A stretch of 64,000 nucleotides of DNA from Solibacillus daqui (GTDB lineage: Bacteria; Bacillota; Bacilli; Bacillales_A; Planococcaceae), in contig NZ_CP114887.1 in NCBI RefSeq assembly GCF_028747805.1, positions 923,501 to 987,500 of the forward strand. The letters are read 5' to 3'. The position numbers and the translations under genes are program-made. The notes beneath the pieces are model-generated. The model did not search any database and was not told the origin of the DNA. It was given only the letters and a program-made list of their open reading frames with translations. Positions 10,703 to 20,649 of the stretch are shown piece by piece; positions within the stretch are counted from its first letter, which is position 1; each line of letters starts with the position of its first letter.

Positions 10703-10740
10703 AAAAGCGCACTCTAAAAACCTACTAGAGTGCGCTTTTA
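10703..10740. terminator. Bidirectional terminator between convergent genes
   Basis: A perfect 14-bp stem (AAAAGCGCACTCTA / TAGAGTGCGCTTTT) with a nine-base loop. The A and T ends let it serve both the CoA-transferase gene on the plus strand and rqcH on the minus strand. Confidence 0.88.
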
Positions 10741-10744
10741 GTGT

Positions 10745-12427
10745 TTATTTTTTTAGCTGCATAACAACGGCTTCATCCGGTGTGACGAAGAGTGTTTTTT
10801 GCTCGAAATAAATGACAAAGCCAGGTTTCGAACCATTAGGCTTTTTCACATGTCGAATTTCTGTATAGTCTACTGGTACAGAGGCCGATTCACGAGCCTT
10901 ACTGAAGTACGCACTTAACATTGCCGCTTCTTTTAATGTTGTCTCATCTGGATGTTCTGAATGGATGACAACGTGTGAGCCAGGGATATCTTTTGTGTGT
11001 AACCAAATTTCGTTACGCTTGCCAATTTTGAATGTTAAATAATCATTTTGCTTATTATTTTTACCGACAGAAATAAGTGTACCTGTAGAAGAAATGAATT
11101 TCTCTGGCTCGGGTTTTGTCGGTTTCTTTTTGCGTTTCGCATGGCGTAAACGCAGTAGCCCTTGCTCTGCTAGTTCTTCACGAATTTCTTCAATATCTGC
11201 AGGGGATGCTTGTTGTACTTGCTGGGCTAACATTTCTAAATAGTAAATGTCATCTGTTGTTTTTTCCTGTTGCTCTTCAATCATGACAAGCGCTGTTTTT
11301 GCTTTATTGTATTTTGTGTAATAGCTTTGCGCGTTTTCAATCGGCGTTTTGCGCGGGCTAATGGGAATACGTACTTTTTCGGCGGTTTCACTGTAGTAAT
11401 TTTCAACGTCTACATATTCCGCGCCTTTTGCAAAATTGTACAGGTTAGCCATTAATAGTTCTCCGTACAGTTGGAATTGCTCTAAATTTTGTGCACGTTC
11501 TAAATCTTTTTGTAGCTTTTTTTGTTTCAGTTTTAGTTTGTTCAATTCATTTTGTAACCAGCGTTCTAAATCGCCCGCTTGTTGCTTTACGCGATCGCGC
11601 TCTGCACGTGCGAAAAAGACACGGTCTAACAGCTCGCCAAGTGTATCATACTGTGTTTCTGTACCATTTAGATGTGTTAAATTTGTTGGCGAGAAATAAC
11701 TTTTCCCGTCTTGCTCCACGTATGTTGGACAAGCGGTTGTTACAATTTCGTTCATAAATTGGCGCGTAGCTGTCACGGGCTCTTTCATTGTTAAACGATG
11801 TAATAATTCATTGGCATGCAATGGTGAAAAGCCAGCGAATTTTTCAATCAGCTCTTTTGCTACTAGATTTTGTGCGAATGTTTGTTTTAGTTCTTCATCG
11901 GATAAACTTGTCAGAGATAATTTATCTTGCTTTGGTGGCTCGATGTAAGTCTGGCCAGGTAACACTGTACGATAGCTATTTACGGATGGAGGTAAGTGCT
12001 TTAAACTATCGATAATTTTATTATTCTCGGCATCGATTAATAGTAAATTACTATGGCGCCCCATAATTTCGATTACAAGTTTACGTTTTACCGAATCACC
12101 AATTTCGTTTTTGCTGTCGATATCAAATGTAATGACACGTTCGAAGCCTTGCTGTGTAATGTCTGAAATAAACCCTCCCTCTATATGCTTGCGTAGCAGC
12201 ATACAGAACATTGGTGGGTCTGCTGGGTTTTCGATTGATTGTTGTGTCGTATGTACGCGGGAATACGAAGGATGAATCGAAAATAAAAGTTTTGTGTTTG
12301 CACCGGCAGCGCGTATTTGTAAAACTACTTCAAGCGCGTTTGGTTGATAAATTTTAGTAATGCGTCCAGATGTGAGCGTTTGTAATTCTTTGCTCATCGA
12401 ACGGGTAAATAATCCGTCAAATGCCAT
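10745..12427 (-). CDS. rqcH: Ribosome quality control protein RqcH (NFACT family)
   Basis: 560 residues on the minus strand. In bacteria RqcH binds stalled 50S subunits carrying peptidyl-tRNA and recruits tRNA-Ala to add alanine tails that mark the chain for degradation; older names are YloA and fibronectin-binding protein FbpA. Order: NFACT-N (1-~180, with MFCMLLRKHIEGG and EIMGRHSN), HhH region, a long coiled coil (~280-430), and NFACT-R (~440-530, WLHTKDIPGSHVVI). The start MAFDGLF has AGAGGAA close upstream; an in-frame start 13 codons earlier does not. Residues 96-97 read Glu-Arg where, from memory, the B. subtilis protein has Asp97-Arg98. Confidence 0.93.
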   Translation of the reverse strand: MAFDGLFTRSMSKELQTLTSGRITKIYQPNALEVVLQIRAAGANTKLLFSIHPSYSRVHTTQQSIENPADPPMFCMLLRKHIEGGFISDITQQGFERVITFDIDSKNEIGDSVKRKLVIEIMGRHSNLLLIDAENNKIIDSLKHLPPSVNSYRTVLPGQTYIEPPKQDKLSLTSLSDEELKQTFAQNLVAKELIEKFAGFSPLHANELLHRLTMKEPVTATRQFMNEIVTTACPTYVEQDGKSYFSPTNLTHLNGTETQYDTLGELLDRVFFARAERDRVKQQAGDLERWLQNELNKLKLKQKKLQKDLERAQNLEQFQLYGELLMANLYNFAKGAEYVDVENYYSETAEKVRIPISPRKTPIENAQSYYTKYNKAKTALVMIEEQQEKTTDDIYYLEMLAQQVQQASPADIEEIREELAEQGLLRLRHAKRKKKPTKPEPEKFISSTGTLISVGKNNKQNDYLTFKIGKRNEIWLHTKDIPGSHVVIHSEHPDETTLKEAAMLSAYFSKARESASVPVDYTEIRHVKKPNGSKPGFVIYFEQKTLFVTPDEAVVMQLKK

Positions 12428-12517
12428 TGTATATTCCTCTTTCGTTTCCATAAATTCATTGTGCATTTATCATACCATTTTTTAACGATAATGCTGTAGT
12501 TAGTAGTACAATCGGAT

Positions 12518-12526
12518 ATTATAACA
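12518..12526 (-). promoter_or_regulatory. Extended -10 promoter of rqcH
   Basis: On the minus strand the sequence reads TGTTATAAT (TGn plus a perfect -10), about 90 bases before the rqcH start. There is no recognisable -35, as is usual for extended -10 promoters. Confidence 0.5.
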
Positions 12527-12660
12527 TTAAAATTGACTAGTTTTATTGTGTCAAAACAAAACCATTCTTTAGCTAATTTTACTTTGATTCAGTAACAAGA
12601 TTCAATTCAGCACACTTTTTTCAAAATCTTTGTAATAGAAACCAATTTCATTTTAATAAT

Positions 12661-12795
12661 AGAGTGGCGCGAAGTGAAGGGGGCGACTTCTAGGGGATTA
12701 AGCGTGTGCGGAAAATCCACTCAATTGTGCCACCGTAAGGCACAATTGAGTTAGTTGTAGCCACGCCCCCAGAAAAGCGTCCCCCGTAACGTAGC
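12661..12795. repeat. GC-richer intergenic repeat-like element with a perfect 13-bp hairpin
   Basis: This stretch is clearly less AT-rich than its surroundings and contains no ORF. ACTCAATTGTGCC (12719-12731) pairs perfectly with GGCACAATTGAGT (12739-12751) over a seven-base loop, with no T-tract after it. The tail (GCCACGCCC..AGAAAAGCGTCC..CC) resembles the tail of the element at 46866-46940. The order of parts looks like the dispersed intergenic repeats common in this bacterial family, but I cannot test copy number. Confidence 0.55.
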
Positions 12796-12901
12796 AGAAC
12801 GGACTATATTAGAGTAATGCACTATTTTCTAAATTTTGTTTTGGAAAATGCTCGTTATGAGGATGATATATAAATCGGTAACGAAAAGTGGTAGAACATA
12901 T

Positions 12902-12909
12902 GCTATAAT
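12902..12909 (+). promoter_or_regulatory. Extended -10 promoter of yicC-gmk-rpoZ
   Basis: TGCTATAAT (12901 region to 12909) is a perfect extended -10, 34 bases before the yicC start. No strong -35 is seen. Confidence 0.55.
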
Positions 12910-12942
12910 TGTTTCAATATGCAAAGAAGGATGTGACGAACC

Positions 12943-13818
12943 TTGGTACGTAGTATGACCGGTTTCGGCAGGGGGGTCACAACAACGAAAAAATTTCAAC
13001 TTACGGTTGAAATTCGTGCTGTGAATCATCGTTTTTTAGAATTGAACACAAAGTTTCCAAGAGAATGGATGGAAGCAGAAGTTCTTGCAAAAAAAATGTT
13101 GTCGGATGCAGTTTCTCGTGGGAAAATAGATGTTATCATTTTTCTTAAAGAACTAAAGGATGCCGAGCAGACAATTCAAATAAATTGGCCGCTACTTAAT
13201 GCATTTTTACGAGCAAAAGAGGAGCTTGCACAGTCCGTTGTAATGGAAGAAAAATGGACAATGCAAGAAATCGTCAGTCTTGAGCAAGTGCTACAAATTG
13301 AAAAAATGGAACTTGAACAAACGCAAATTTTAGAAGCAGTGCACATAGCATTAACAGAAGCTATTGCCAATTTACTTGCGATGCGTGAGCGTGAGGGCGG
13401 GCAATTACAGCAAGTTATGCTGCAATATAAAGCTGAGCTTGAAACAGAAATTGCACAAATTCGGACGCATGCACCAGTGGCTGTTGACAAGTATCGTGAA
13501 CGTTTAGTGAATCGTTTACAAGATATTGCAAGTGGACAAGTAATAGAAGATCGCTTATTAACAGAAGTGGCGATTTTTGCGGAGCGTATTGATATTACCG
13601 AAGAACTGGATCGTCTAGAGAGTCATTTTGGTCAATTAGTAGAGACATTAACTGAGCAAAATGCAATTGGTCGTAAATTAGACTTCATCATGCAAGAAAT
13701 GAATCGTGAAATTAACACCATTGGTTCAAAAAATCAGTCGACGATTTGTTCTGCGGCAGTAGTGCAAGCAAAAACAATTTTAGAAAAAATGCGAGAACAA
13801 GTTCAAAATATTGAATAA
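12943..13818 (+). CDS. yicC: YicC/YloC-family endoribonuclease-like protein
   Basis: 291 residues, beginning on TTG with an N-terminus (MVRSMTGFGRG) that matches the invariant family start, which supports the TTG over the ATG four codons later; AAGGA lies 11 bases upstream. The C-terminus carries the DUF1732 signature (EMNREINTIGSKN). YicC homologues act as endoribonucleases in E. coli; the role in Bacillales is not settled. It is followed after 15 bases by gmk. In B. subtilis remA sits between these two genes and is absent here. Confidence 0.9.
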   Translation: MVRSMTGFGRGVTTTKKFQLTVEIRAVNHRFLELNTKFPREWMEAEVLAKKMLSDAVSRGKIDVIIFLKELKDAEQTIQINWPLLNAFLRAKEELAQSVVMEEKWTMQEIVSLEQVLQIEKMELEQTQILEAVHIALTEAIANLLAMREREGGQLQQVMLQYKAELETEIAQIRTHAPVAVDKYRERLVNRLQDIASGQVIEDRLLTEVAIFAERIDITEELDRLESHFGQLVETLTEQNAIGRKLDFIMQEMNREINTIGSKNQSTICSAAVVQAKTILEKMREQVQNIE

Positions 13819-14451
<633 letters not shown>

Positions 14452-14456
14452 AAACA

Positions 14457-14681
14457 ATGTTATACCCATCAGTAGATAAATTAAAAAAACAAATCGATTC
14501 TAAGTACTCTTTAGTGAGCTTAGCATCAAAACGTGCACGTCAAATGCAAGAAGAAGGCGGCGAACAGTTAGACAAATACGTTTCGTATAAGCCAGTAGGT
14601 AAAGCGTTAGAAGAAGTTGCTTCTGGCAAATTACGCAAAGTTCAGCAAGACGCTTCAACAGTTTACGAAGACGAAATCTAA
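14457..14681 (+). CDS. rpoZ: RNA polymerase omega subunit
   Basis: 74 residues. The N-terminus (MLYPSVDKL) and the core YSLVSLASKRARQM are typical of omega, which helps assemble the beta' subunit. It follows gmk by five bases. Immediately after the stop comes a 24-base stretch closely shared with the ftsY 3' end, then the 52-bp repeat. Confidence 0.95.
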   Translation: MLYPSVDKLKKQIDSKYSLVSLASKRARQMQEEGGEQLDKYVSYKPVGKALEEVASGKLRKVQQDASTVYEDEI

Positions 14682-14703
14682 CTTGTTTCAGCAAATTTCT
14701 TTT

Positions 14704-14755
14704 GTACCATAAGTAAAGTGACAGGTACAGAAGTCCCCTTCTTCTATAAGTGGGG
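14704..14755 (+). repeat. 52-bp dispersed repeat, copy 2
   Basis: Matches the minus strand of 8859-8910 at 48 of 52 positions. GTACC...GGTAC is an inverted pair, and CCCCTTCTT-CTAT-AAGTGGGG forms a hairpin followed by TTCAA. It lies in the gap between rpoZ and coaC. A worn end of an IS200/IS605-like element is the best guess; no transposase is near. Confidence 0.75.
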
Positions 14756-14804
14756 TTCAAAGCCGGCTGATAATTAATTACAGTAAAAATATGTGTTGAG
14801 TTGG

Positions 14805-14833
14805 AGCTCCCTTAGAATCTTTCTTAGGGAGCT
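14805..14833 (+). terminator. Hairpin between rpoZ and coaC (possible weak terminator)
   Basis: AGCTCCCTTAGAA pairs with TTCTTAGGGAGCT (one mismatch) over a three-base loop. The following TATCCTTT is a poor T-tract, so it may be a weak terminator or a processing/stability structure. Confidence 0.4.
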
Positions 14834-14853
14834 TATCCTTTGAAAAGGCGGTT

Positions 14854-15420
14854 ATGATGATGAAAAAAAACAATATATTATTGTGTGTTTCAGGCGGCAT
14901 TGCCGTATATAAAGCAGTGGCACTCGTTAGTAAGTTATCGCAGGCTGGAATGAACGTAAAGGTGATTATGACAGCTTCGGCCAGGAAATTCGTGACGCCG
15001 CTAAGCTTTCAAGTGATGTCAAAAAATGATGTGTTTTTTGATACGTTCGATGAAAAAGACTCTAATGTTATTGCACATATTGATTTAGCCGATTGGGCGG
15101 ATTTAATTATTGTAGCACCTGCGACAGCCAATATGATTGCAAAAATGGCACACGGGATGGCAGATGATATGGTAACAACGACATTGCTTGCGACAACTGC
15201 ACCTGTTTGGGTGGCGCCTGCTATGAATGTGCATATGTACGAGCATCCAGCAGTATTACGAAATATTCAACAACTGCATGAAGATGGTATTCGTTTTATC
15301 GAACCGTCTGAAGGGTTTTTAGCATGTGGTTATATTGGAAAAGGGCGCTTAGAGGAGCCTGAAAAAATTACTGCACTTGTTGTGAAGCATTTTACTGAGC
15401 AACGAAGTGATGGGCAATGA
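14854..15420 (+). CDS. coaC: Phosphopantothenoylcysteine decarboxylase (CoaC half only)
   Basis: 188 residues, whereas the CoaBC protein usual at this locus has about 400. It is a complete flavoprotein decarboxylase domain: GGIAVYK at 14-20, His75 in HIDLA, Asn125 in PAMN and Cys158 in LACGYIGKGR, matching the numbering of the E. coli catalytic residues. It makes 4'-phosphopantetheine for CoA. The C-terminal CoaB ligase domain is absent: the stop overlaps the priA start (ATGA) with no remnant between. A separate coaB must lie outside the window. Three tandem ATGs leave the exact start open by one or two codons. Confidence 0.92.
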   Translation: MMMKKNNILLCVSGGIAVYKAVALVSKLSQAGMNVKVIMTASARKFVTPLSFQVMSKNDVFFDTFDEKDSNVIAHIDLADWADLIIVAPATANMIAKMAHGMADDMVTTTLLATTAPVWVAPAMNVHMYEHPAVLRNIQQLHEDGIRFIEPSEGFLACGYIGKGRLEEPEKITALVVKHFTEQRSDGQ

Positions 15421-17825
15421 AGTTTGCGCAAGTCATTGTCGATGTATCGGCTTATCCGGTAGATCGTCCGTTTGATTACATTATTACAACAGAGTGGGAA
15501 GAATTGATCGATATTGGTTGTCGTGTGAAAGTACCATTTGGACCGCGAAATGTGCTCGGTTTTGTTGTCGGTATTTCGGAGCAATCGGATGTGCCTGTTG
15601 AAAAAATGAAGGCAGTAGCACAAGTGCTGGACATTGAATCAATTTTAACCCTTGAAATGCTTGAGCTAGCTAAATGGCTAAAGCATCAAACAATTTGCTA
15701 TGAAATTGATGCCTTACAAGTGATGCTACCAGGTGCGTTACGCGCGAATTATGAAAAATATGCGCTATTACAAGGTGAGGTCACACAATTAGTGCCACAA
15801 TTACAGCTGTATTTTGAAAAAACAACAAAGGTAAATATTACACAACTAGAAAAGGCTGATTTATTAAAGCCTTTAAAACGTGCGGTAAATGACGGAATTG
15901 TCGTGATTGAAAACGAAGTAAAGCAAAAAGGGCAAATAAAGCAAGTACGTAAAGTGCAAATTGCTGCCATTGAACAGTTAGAAATTATTCAACAACAAAT
16001 CGGCAAGCGTTCAGCGAAACAACTCGCGCTCATCGAATGGATGAAGCCTTATGCTGGCGCCATTTTAATGCCAAATGTGATTTGTGAAACGGTAAATGTA
16101 TCGACTGCAGTGTTAAAGGGCGTAATTGAAAAGGGTGCAGCTACTTATATTCAAGAAGAAGTGTATCGCGATCCATATAAGAAAGAGATTGTTCACTCAG
16201 ACTTTTTACAATTAACAGATGAGCAGCACGAAGCATTGTCGAATATTAAACAGGCAATGGATGATGTGCGTCAAGAAACCTTTTTACTGCATGGGGTTAC
16301 GGGTAGTGGGAAAACCGAAATTTATTTACAAGCGATTCAGCGTGCAATTGCAGAAGGTAAAGAAGCGATAGTACTTGTGCCTGAAATTTCATTAACACCG
16401 CAAATGACCGAGCGCTTTAAGTCGCGATTTGGTGATGAAGTTGCAGTAATGCATAGTGGGTTGTCGGTTGGTGAAAAATACGATGAATGGCGCAAAGTAC
16501 AGCAAGGAAAAGTAAAAGTTGTAGTCGGTGCTCGTTCAGCGATTTTTGCACCGTTTAAAAATTTAGGGCTTATCATTTTAGATGAAGAGCATGAATCCAC
16601 ATATAAACAAGAAGATTCTCCTCGCTATCATGCTCGAGATGTTGCGATTTGGCGCGGGAATTATTACAATTGTCCAGTCATATTAGGGAGTGCAACACCT
16701 GCATTAGAATCATTTGCACGTGCCAAAAAAGGTGTGTATACACTATTAACACTGCAAAATCGTGCGAAGAAACAAGCATTACCAACTGTTCACATTGTCG
16801 ATATGCGTGAGCAATTACAAGCGGGCAATCGTTCGATGTTTTCGGAACCGTTAACGGAAGCGTTAAGGGAAAGACTTGAACGCGGTGAGCAAACAGTATT
16901 GTTTTTAAACCGCCGTGGCTATTCTTCTTTTATACTTTGCCGAGATTGTGGAACGAGCGTGCAATGTCCAAACTGCGATATTTCACTAACGTACCATCGC
17001 TATCAAGAAAAGCTAAAATGTCATTATTGTGGACATGAGGAATACATCCCACAAACATGCCCTGAATGTCAAAGTGAAAACATTCGCTATTTTGGAACAG
17101 GTACGCAAAAAGTGGAGGAAGAAATTTTTAAGCTTTTTCCACAGGCGCAAGTACTACGTATGGACGTAGATACGACTAAGCAAAAAGGCTCGCATGAAAA
17201 AATGCTCGATGCGTTTGGACGTGGGGAGGCAGACATTTTACTTGGCACCCAAATGATTGCTAAAGGACTAGATTTTCCGAATATTACATTAGTTGGTGTG
17301 TTAAGTGCCGATACAAGCTTGCATTTACCTGATTATCGTGCAGCAGAAAAGACATTTCAACTGATGACGCAAGTAAGTGGACGTGCAGGGCGCCATGAAA
17401 AGCCTGGGGAAGTATTTATTCAAACGTATACGCCGGAGCATTATGCTATTGAATTATCAAAAGAACAACTGTACACGCCGTTTTATGAGCAAGAAATGCA
17501 AGTGCGTCATATGGCGGGCTATCCACCGTATTACTTTTTAGCACTTGTGCAAGTTTCGCATGAGGATGTTGTGATGGCAGCAGAGTATGCGGGCCGTGTT
17601 GCTGAGTATTTACGCTCAAATTTATCGTTTCAAGTTTCAGTCATTGGACCAACGACAGCAAGTATCGCTCGTCTCCAAAATAGATATCGTTATCAATGTT
17701 TGATAAAATATAAAATAGAACCTAATTTAATTCCTACGTTATTACAGCTCATAAAGTTGTATCGTTCAGAATGGATTAAAAAGGGCATTGTGTTAACGGT
17801 TGATTTAGATCCTCAGATGATCTAA
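15417..17825 (+). CDS. priA: Primosomal replication restart helicase PriA
   Basis: 802 residues, the usual length. It has an N-terminal DNA-binding domain (1-~105), a winged-helix region, then a superfamily 2 helicase with Walker A GVTGSGKTE, Walker B ILDEEHES and motif VI in SGRAGR. Eight zinc-binding cysteines lie mid-helicase (CRDCG, CPNC, CHYCG, CPEC) around residues 505-545. PriA reloads the replisome at stalled forks. It starts on an ATGA overlap with coaC. Confidence 0.96.
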   Translation: MKFAQVIVDVSAYPVDRPFDYIITTEWEELIDIGCRVKVPFGPRNVLGFVVGISEQSDVPVEKMKAVAQVLDIESILTLEMLELAKWLKHQTICYEIDALQVMLPGALRANYEKYALLQGEVTQLVPQLQLYFEKTTKVNITQLEKADLLKPLKRAVNDGIVVIENEVKQKGQIKQVRKVQIAAIEQLEIIQQQIGKRSAKQLALIEWMKPYAGAILMPNVICETVNVSTAVLKGVIEKGAATYIQEEVYRDPYKKEIVHSDFLQLTDEQHEALSNIKQAMDDVRQETFLLHGVTGSGKTEIYLQAIQRAIAEGKEAIVLVPEISLTPQMTERFKSRFGDEVAVMHSGLSVGEKYDEWRKVQQGKVKVVVGARSAIFAPFKNLGLIILDEEHESTYKQEDSPRYHARDVAIWRGNYYNCPVILGSATPALESFARAKKGVYTLLTLQNRAKKQALPTVHIVDMREQLQAGNRSMFSEPLTEALRERLERGEQTVLFLNRRGYSSFILCRDCGTSVQCPNCDISLTYHRYQEKLKCHYCGHEEYIPQTCPECQSENIRYFGTGTQKVEEEIFKLFPQAQVLRMDVDTTKQKGSHEKMLDAFGRGEADILLGTQMIAKGLDFPNITLVGVLSADTSLHLPDYRAAEKTFQLMTQVSGRAGRHEKPGEVFIQTYTPEHYAIELSKEQLYTPFYEQEMQVRHMAGYPPYYFLALVQVSHEDVVMAAEYAGRVAEYLRSNLSFQVSVIGPTTASIARLQNRYRYQCLIKYKIEPNLIPTLLQLIKLYRSEWIKKGIVLTVDLDPQMI

Positions 17826-17850
17826 TGCATATAGAAAGAGGTAAAAGGTT

Positions 17851-18342
17851 ATGGCAATTAAAGAAGTTATTAAAAATCCGGCAGATGTATTAAACACACA
17901 AACAAAAGAAGTAGAAGTAATTGATGAAGCAATCATTGAATTATTAGATGATTTATATGAAACGATGGTTGAGCATGACGGCGTTGGTATTGCAGCACCA
18001 CAAATTAACGTTAGCTTACGCGTTGCAATTGTTGAGCTAGGTGAAGACATTTTAGAAATGATTAACCCAGTTGTCATTGAAACTCGTGGAGAAGAAGAAG
18101 ATGTAGAGGGTTGTTTAAGCTTCCCTGATTTATTTGGAATGGTAAAACGCCCGACTTATGTGAAAATCGAAGCGGCTGACCGTGAAGGACGTATTTACGA
18201 ATTAGAAGCAGAAGATTTCGAAGCGCGTTGTATTTTACATGAAATCGATCATTTAGATGGCGTATTGTTTGATTCTAAAATGACACGTGTATTAACAGAA
18301 GAAGAGTTAGAAGAGCTATACGCTGACGCTGAGGAGGAATAA
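17851..18342 (+). CDS. def: Peptide deformylase
   Basis: 163 residues. It removes the formyl group from new N-terminal methionines. All three metal-site motifs are present: GVGIAAPQ, EGCLSFP and HEIDHLDG. It is followed at once by fmt, so the enzymes that add and remove the formyl group are co-expressed. The acidic tail (EEELEELYADAEEE) is a little longer than usual. Confidence 0.97.
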   Translation: MAIKEVIKNPADVLNTQTKEVEVIDEAIIELLDDLYETMVEHDGVGIAAPQINVSLRVAIVELGEDILEMINPVVIETRGEEEDVEGCLSFPDLFGMVKRPTYVKIEAADREGRIYELEAEDFEARCILHEIDHLDGVLFDSKMTRVLTEEELEELYADAEEE

Positions 18343-18345
18343 TTG

Positions 18346-19287
18346 ATGACAAAAATCGTTTTCATGGGAACTCCAGCGTTCTCAGCGCCGATTTTACGCA
18401 TGCTGCATGAGGAAGGTCATGATGTATTAGCTGTTGTTACACAGCCTGACCGCCCAGTAGGACGTAAAAAAGTGTTAACTCCACCTCCAGTAAAGGAAGA
18501 AGCGTTAGCATTAGGTTTACCAGTTATTCAGCCTGAAAAATTACGAGGCTCGGAGGAATTACAGCAAATACTTGCGTTAAATCCCGATTTGGTAGTAACG
18601 GCGGCATTCGGTCAAATTTTACCGAAAGAATTACTTGATGCACCACGCTTAGGTTGCATAAATGTACATGCTTCTTTATTACCGGCTTATCGTGGTGGTG
18701 CACCAATTCACCAAGCGATTATCGATGGTCAAACAAAAACAGGTGTAACCATTATGTATATGGCAGAAAAGTTAGATGCTGGCGACATTATTTCACAGCG
18801 CGCCATTGCGATTGAAGATACAGACCACACAGGTGGTATGTTCGACAAATTAAGTGATGTTGGCCGTGAGTTATTAAAGGACACATTGCCGTCAATTATT
18901 GATGGTACAAATGAGCGCACGGTTCAGGATGAGGCATCCGTAACATATGCAAGTAATATTAGTCGCGAGCAGGAGCTAATTGATTGGAACAAAGATGCAC
19001 GCACATTATATAATCAAGTGCGCGGATTACATCCATGGCCAGTTGCTTATACAACATTCGAGGATGCAAACTTCAAAATTTGGTGGGCAAAGCCAGGCGA
19101 AACTCAGGCAAATGCTATACCGGGTGAAGTGGTGAAAATTGCAAAAGAATATTTCGAAGTAGCAACAGGCGACGGCTCAACATTAGCATTATACGATGTA
19201 CAGCCAGCAGGTAAAAAACGTATGACAGTAGAAGAATATTTACGTGGTACGGGCTCGAAATTACAGATTGGGGACCGTTTTCAATGA
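18346..19287 (+). CDS. fmt: Methionyl-tRNA formyltransferase
   Basis: 313 residues. It formylates initiator Met-tRNA. The N-terminal Rossmann domain contains the active-site segment ([15 protein letters not shown]) and GVTIMYM; the C-terminal domain (~205-313) is the OB-like tRNA-binding part. ATG 18346 has AGGAGG eight bases upstream and is preferred to the TTG just before it. The stop overlaps the rsmB start. Confidence 0.96.
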   Translation: MTKIVFMGTPAFSAPILRMLHEEGHDVLAVVTQPDRPVGRKKVLTPPPVKEEALALGLPVIQPEKLRGSEELQQILALNPDLVVTAAFGQILPKELLDAPRLGCINVHASLLPAYRGGAPIHQAIIDGQTKTGVTIMYMAEKLDAGDIISQRAIAIEDTDHTGGMFDKLSDVGRELLKDTLPSIIDGTNERTVQDEASVTYASNISREQELIDWNKDARTLYNQVRGLHPWPVAYTTFEDANFKIWWAKPGETQANAIPGEVVKIAKEYFEVATGDGSTLALYDVQPAGKKRMTVEEYLRGTGSKLQIGDRFQ

Positions 19288-20645
19288 GTAAGAAAAAGCA
19301 AGTCATTTGGGATGGAAATGTACGTGATGCGGCATTAACGATACTACTCACGGTCGATAAAAGCCAAGCGTACAGCAATTTACTATTACACCAAACGATT
19401 GAAAAATATAAAATTGACGCCAAAGACCGTGGATTATTGACAGAATTAACGTATGGAACGTTACAACATAAGTATACACTTGATTATTATTTAGAGCCGT
19501 TTATTCGTGGTAAAGTGGATATTTGGGTACGTTGGTTACTACGCATGTCACTATACCAAATGCATTATTTAACACGTGTTCCAGCACACGCCGCAGTAAA
19601 TGAAGCGGTAGAAATCGCAAAACGACGTGGTCATAAAGGAATTGCGTCAATGGTCAACGGTATTTTACGTTCGATTTTACGAGAAGGTGTGCGTTCGACA
19701 GATCTAATCGATAATGCCAATGAGCGTTTAGCCATCGAAACGAGCCATCCGCAATGGTTAGTTGATCGTTGGGTAGAAAGCTATGGCTATGAACATACAC
19801 GTGAAATGCTACTAGAAAACAATATTGCACCATTACAAACGGTGCGTGTTAATACAACAAAAGCAACGGTAGACCAAGTATTAACTACGCTGGAGCGTGA
19901 AGGCATTAAAGCACGTCGTAGCGAATTTATGCCACAGTGTTTATATATTGAAAGTGGTCAAGCAGCACGTACAGGTGCATTCCGTAATGGTTTAATTACG
20001 ATTCAAGATGAAAGCTCGATGTTACCAGCTACAGTGCTAAATCCACAGCCAGGTATGAAAGTTCTTGATATGTGTGCAGCACCAGGTGGAAAAACAACGC
20101 ATTTAGCGGAAATTATGAACAACGAAGGCTCGATTTTAGCGACCGATTTACATCCGAAGAAACTAGATTTAATCGAAGAAAATCTGGCACGCTTAGGGTT
20201 AAACATTGTTGAAACCGCACCACTTGATGGGCGAAAAGCGGCGAACTTTTTACAAAAGGAAGGCTATGATGCGATTTTAGTCGATGCACCATGCTCAGGC
20301 TTGGGTGTTATGCGCCGTAAGCCAGACATTAAATATACGAAGCGCGAAGAGGATTTAGAAAGTTTACAAACAATCCAATTAGCGATTTTAGATAATGCCG
20401 TTCAACTTTTAAAAGACGGTGGACGATTAGTGTACTCAACTTGTACAGTCGATCGTCGCGAAAATGAAGGTACGGTACAAGCCTTCTTACAGGCACATCC
20501 TGATATGCAGGCAGTGTCTTTAGAAAATTTACCAGCACAACTAGATGCGAAACAACAAGACGGGATGCTACAAGTATTCCCTCAAGATATTGGCAGTGAC
20601 GGATTTTTTGTTGCTGCATTCGTAAAAAAAGGAGCGTCCAATTAA
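19284..20645 (+). CDS. rsmB: 16S rRNA m5C967 methyltransferase RsmB
   Basis: 453 residues. The N-terminal third is an NusB-like RNA-binding domain ([18 protein letters not shown]). The C-terminal part is an NOL1/NOP2/Sun methyltransferase with the SAM motif CAAPGGKT, and both catalytic cysteines in DAPCSGLG and STCTV. It methylates C967 of 16S rRNA. It overlaps fmt by four bases. Confidence 0.95.
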   Translation: MSKKKQVIWDGNVRDAALTILLTVDKSQAYSNLLLHQTIEKYKIDAKDRGLLTELTYGTLQHKYTLDYYLEPFIRGKVDIWVRWLLRMSLYQMHYLTRVPAHAAVNEAVEIAKRRGHKGIASMVNGILRSILREGVRSTDLIDNANERLAIETSHPQWLVDRWVESYGYEHTREMLLENNIAPLQTVRVNTTKATVDQVLTTLEREGIKARRSEFMPQCLYIESGQAARTGAFRNGLITIQDESSMLPATVLNPQPGMKVLDMCAAPGGKTTHLAEIMNNEGSILATDLHPKKLDLIEENLARLGLNIVETAPLDGRKAANFLQKEGYDAILVDAPCSGLGVMRRKPDIKYTKREEDLESLQTIQLAILDNAVQLLKDGGRLVYSTCTVDRRENEGTVQAFLQAHPDMQAVSLENLPAQLDAKQQDGMLQVFPQDIGSDGFFVAAFVKKGASN

Positions 20646-20649
20646 ACTA

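Noticed and set aside
12661..12795. Terminator of rqcH or yicC
   Set aside because: The stem at 12719-12751 is strong, but there is no T-run on either strand and it lies upstream of both divergent genes.
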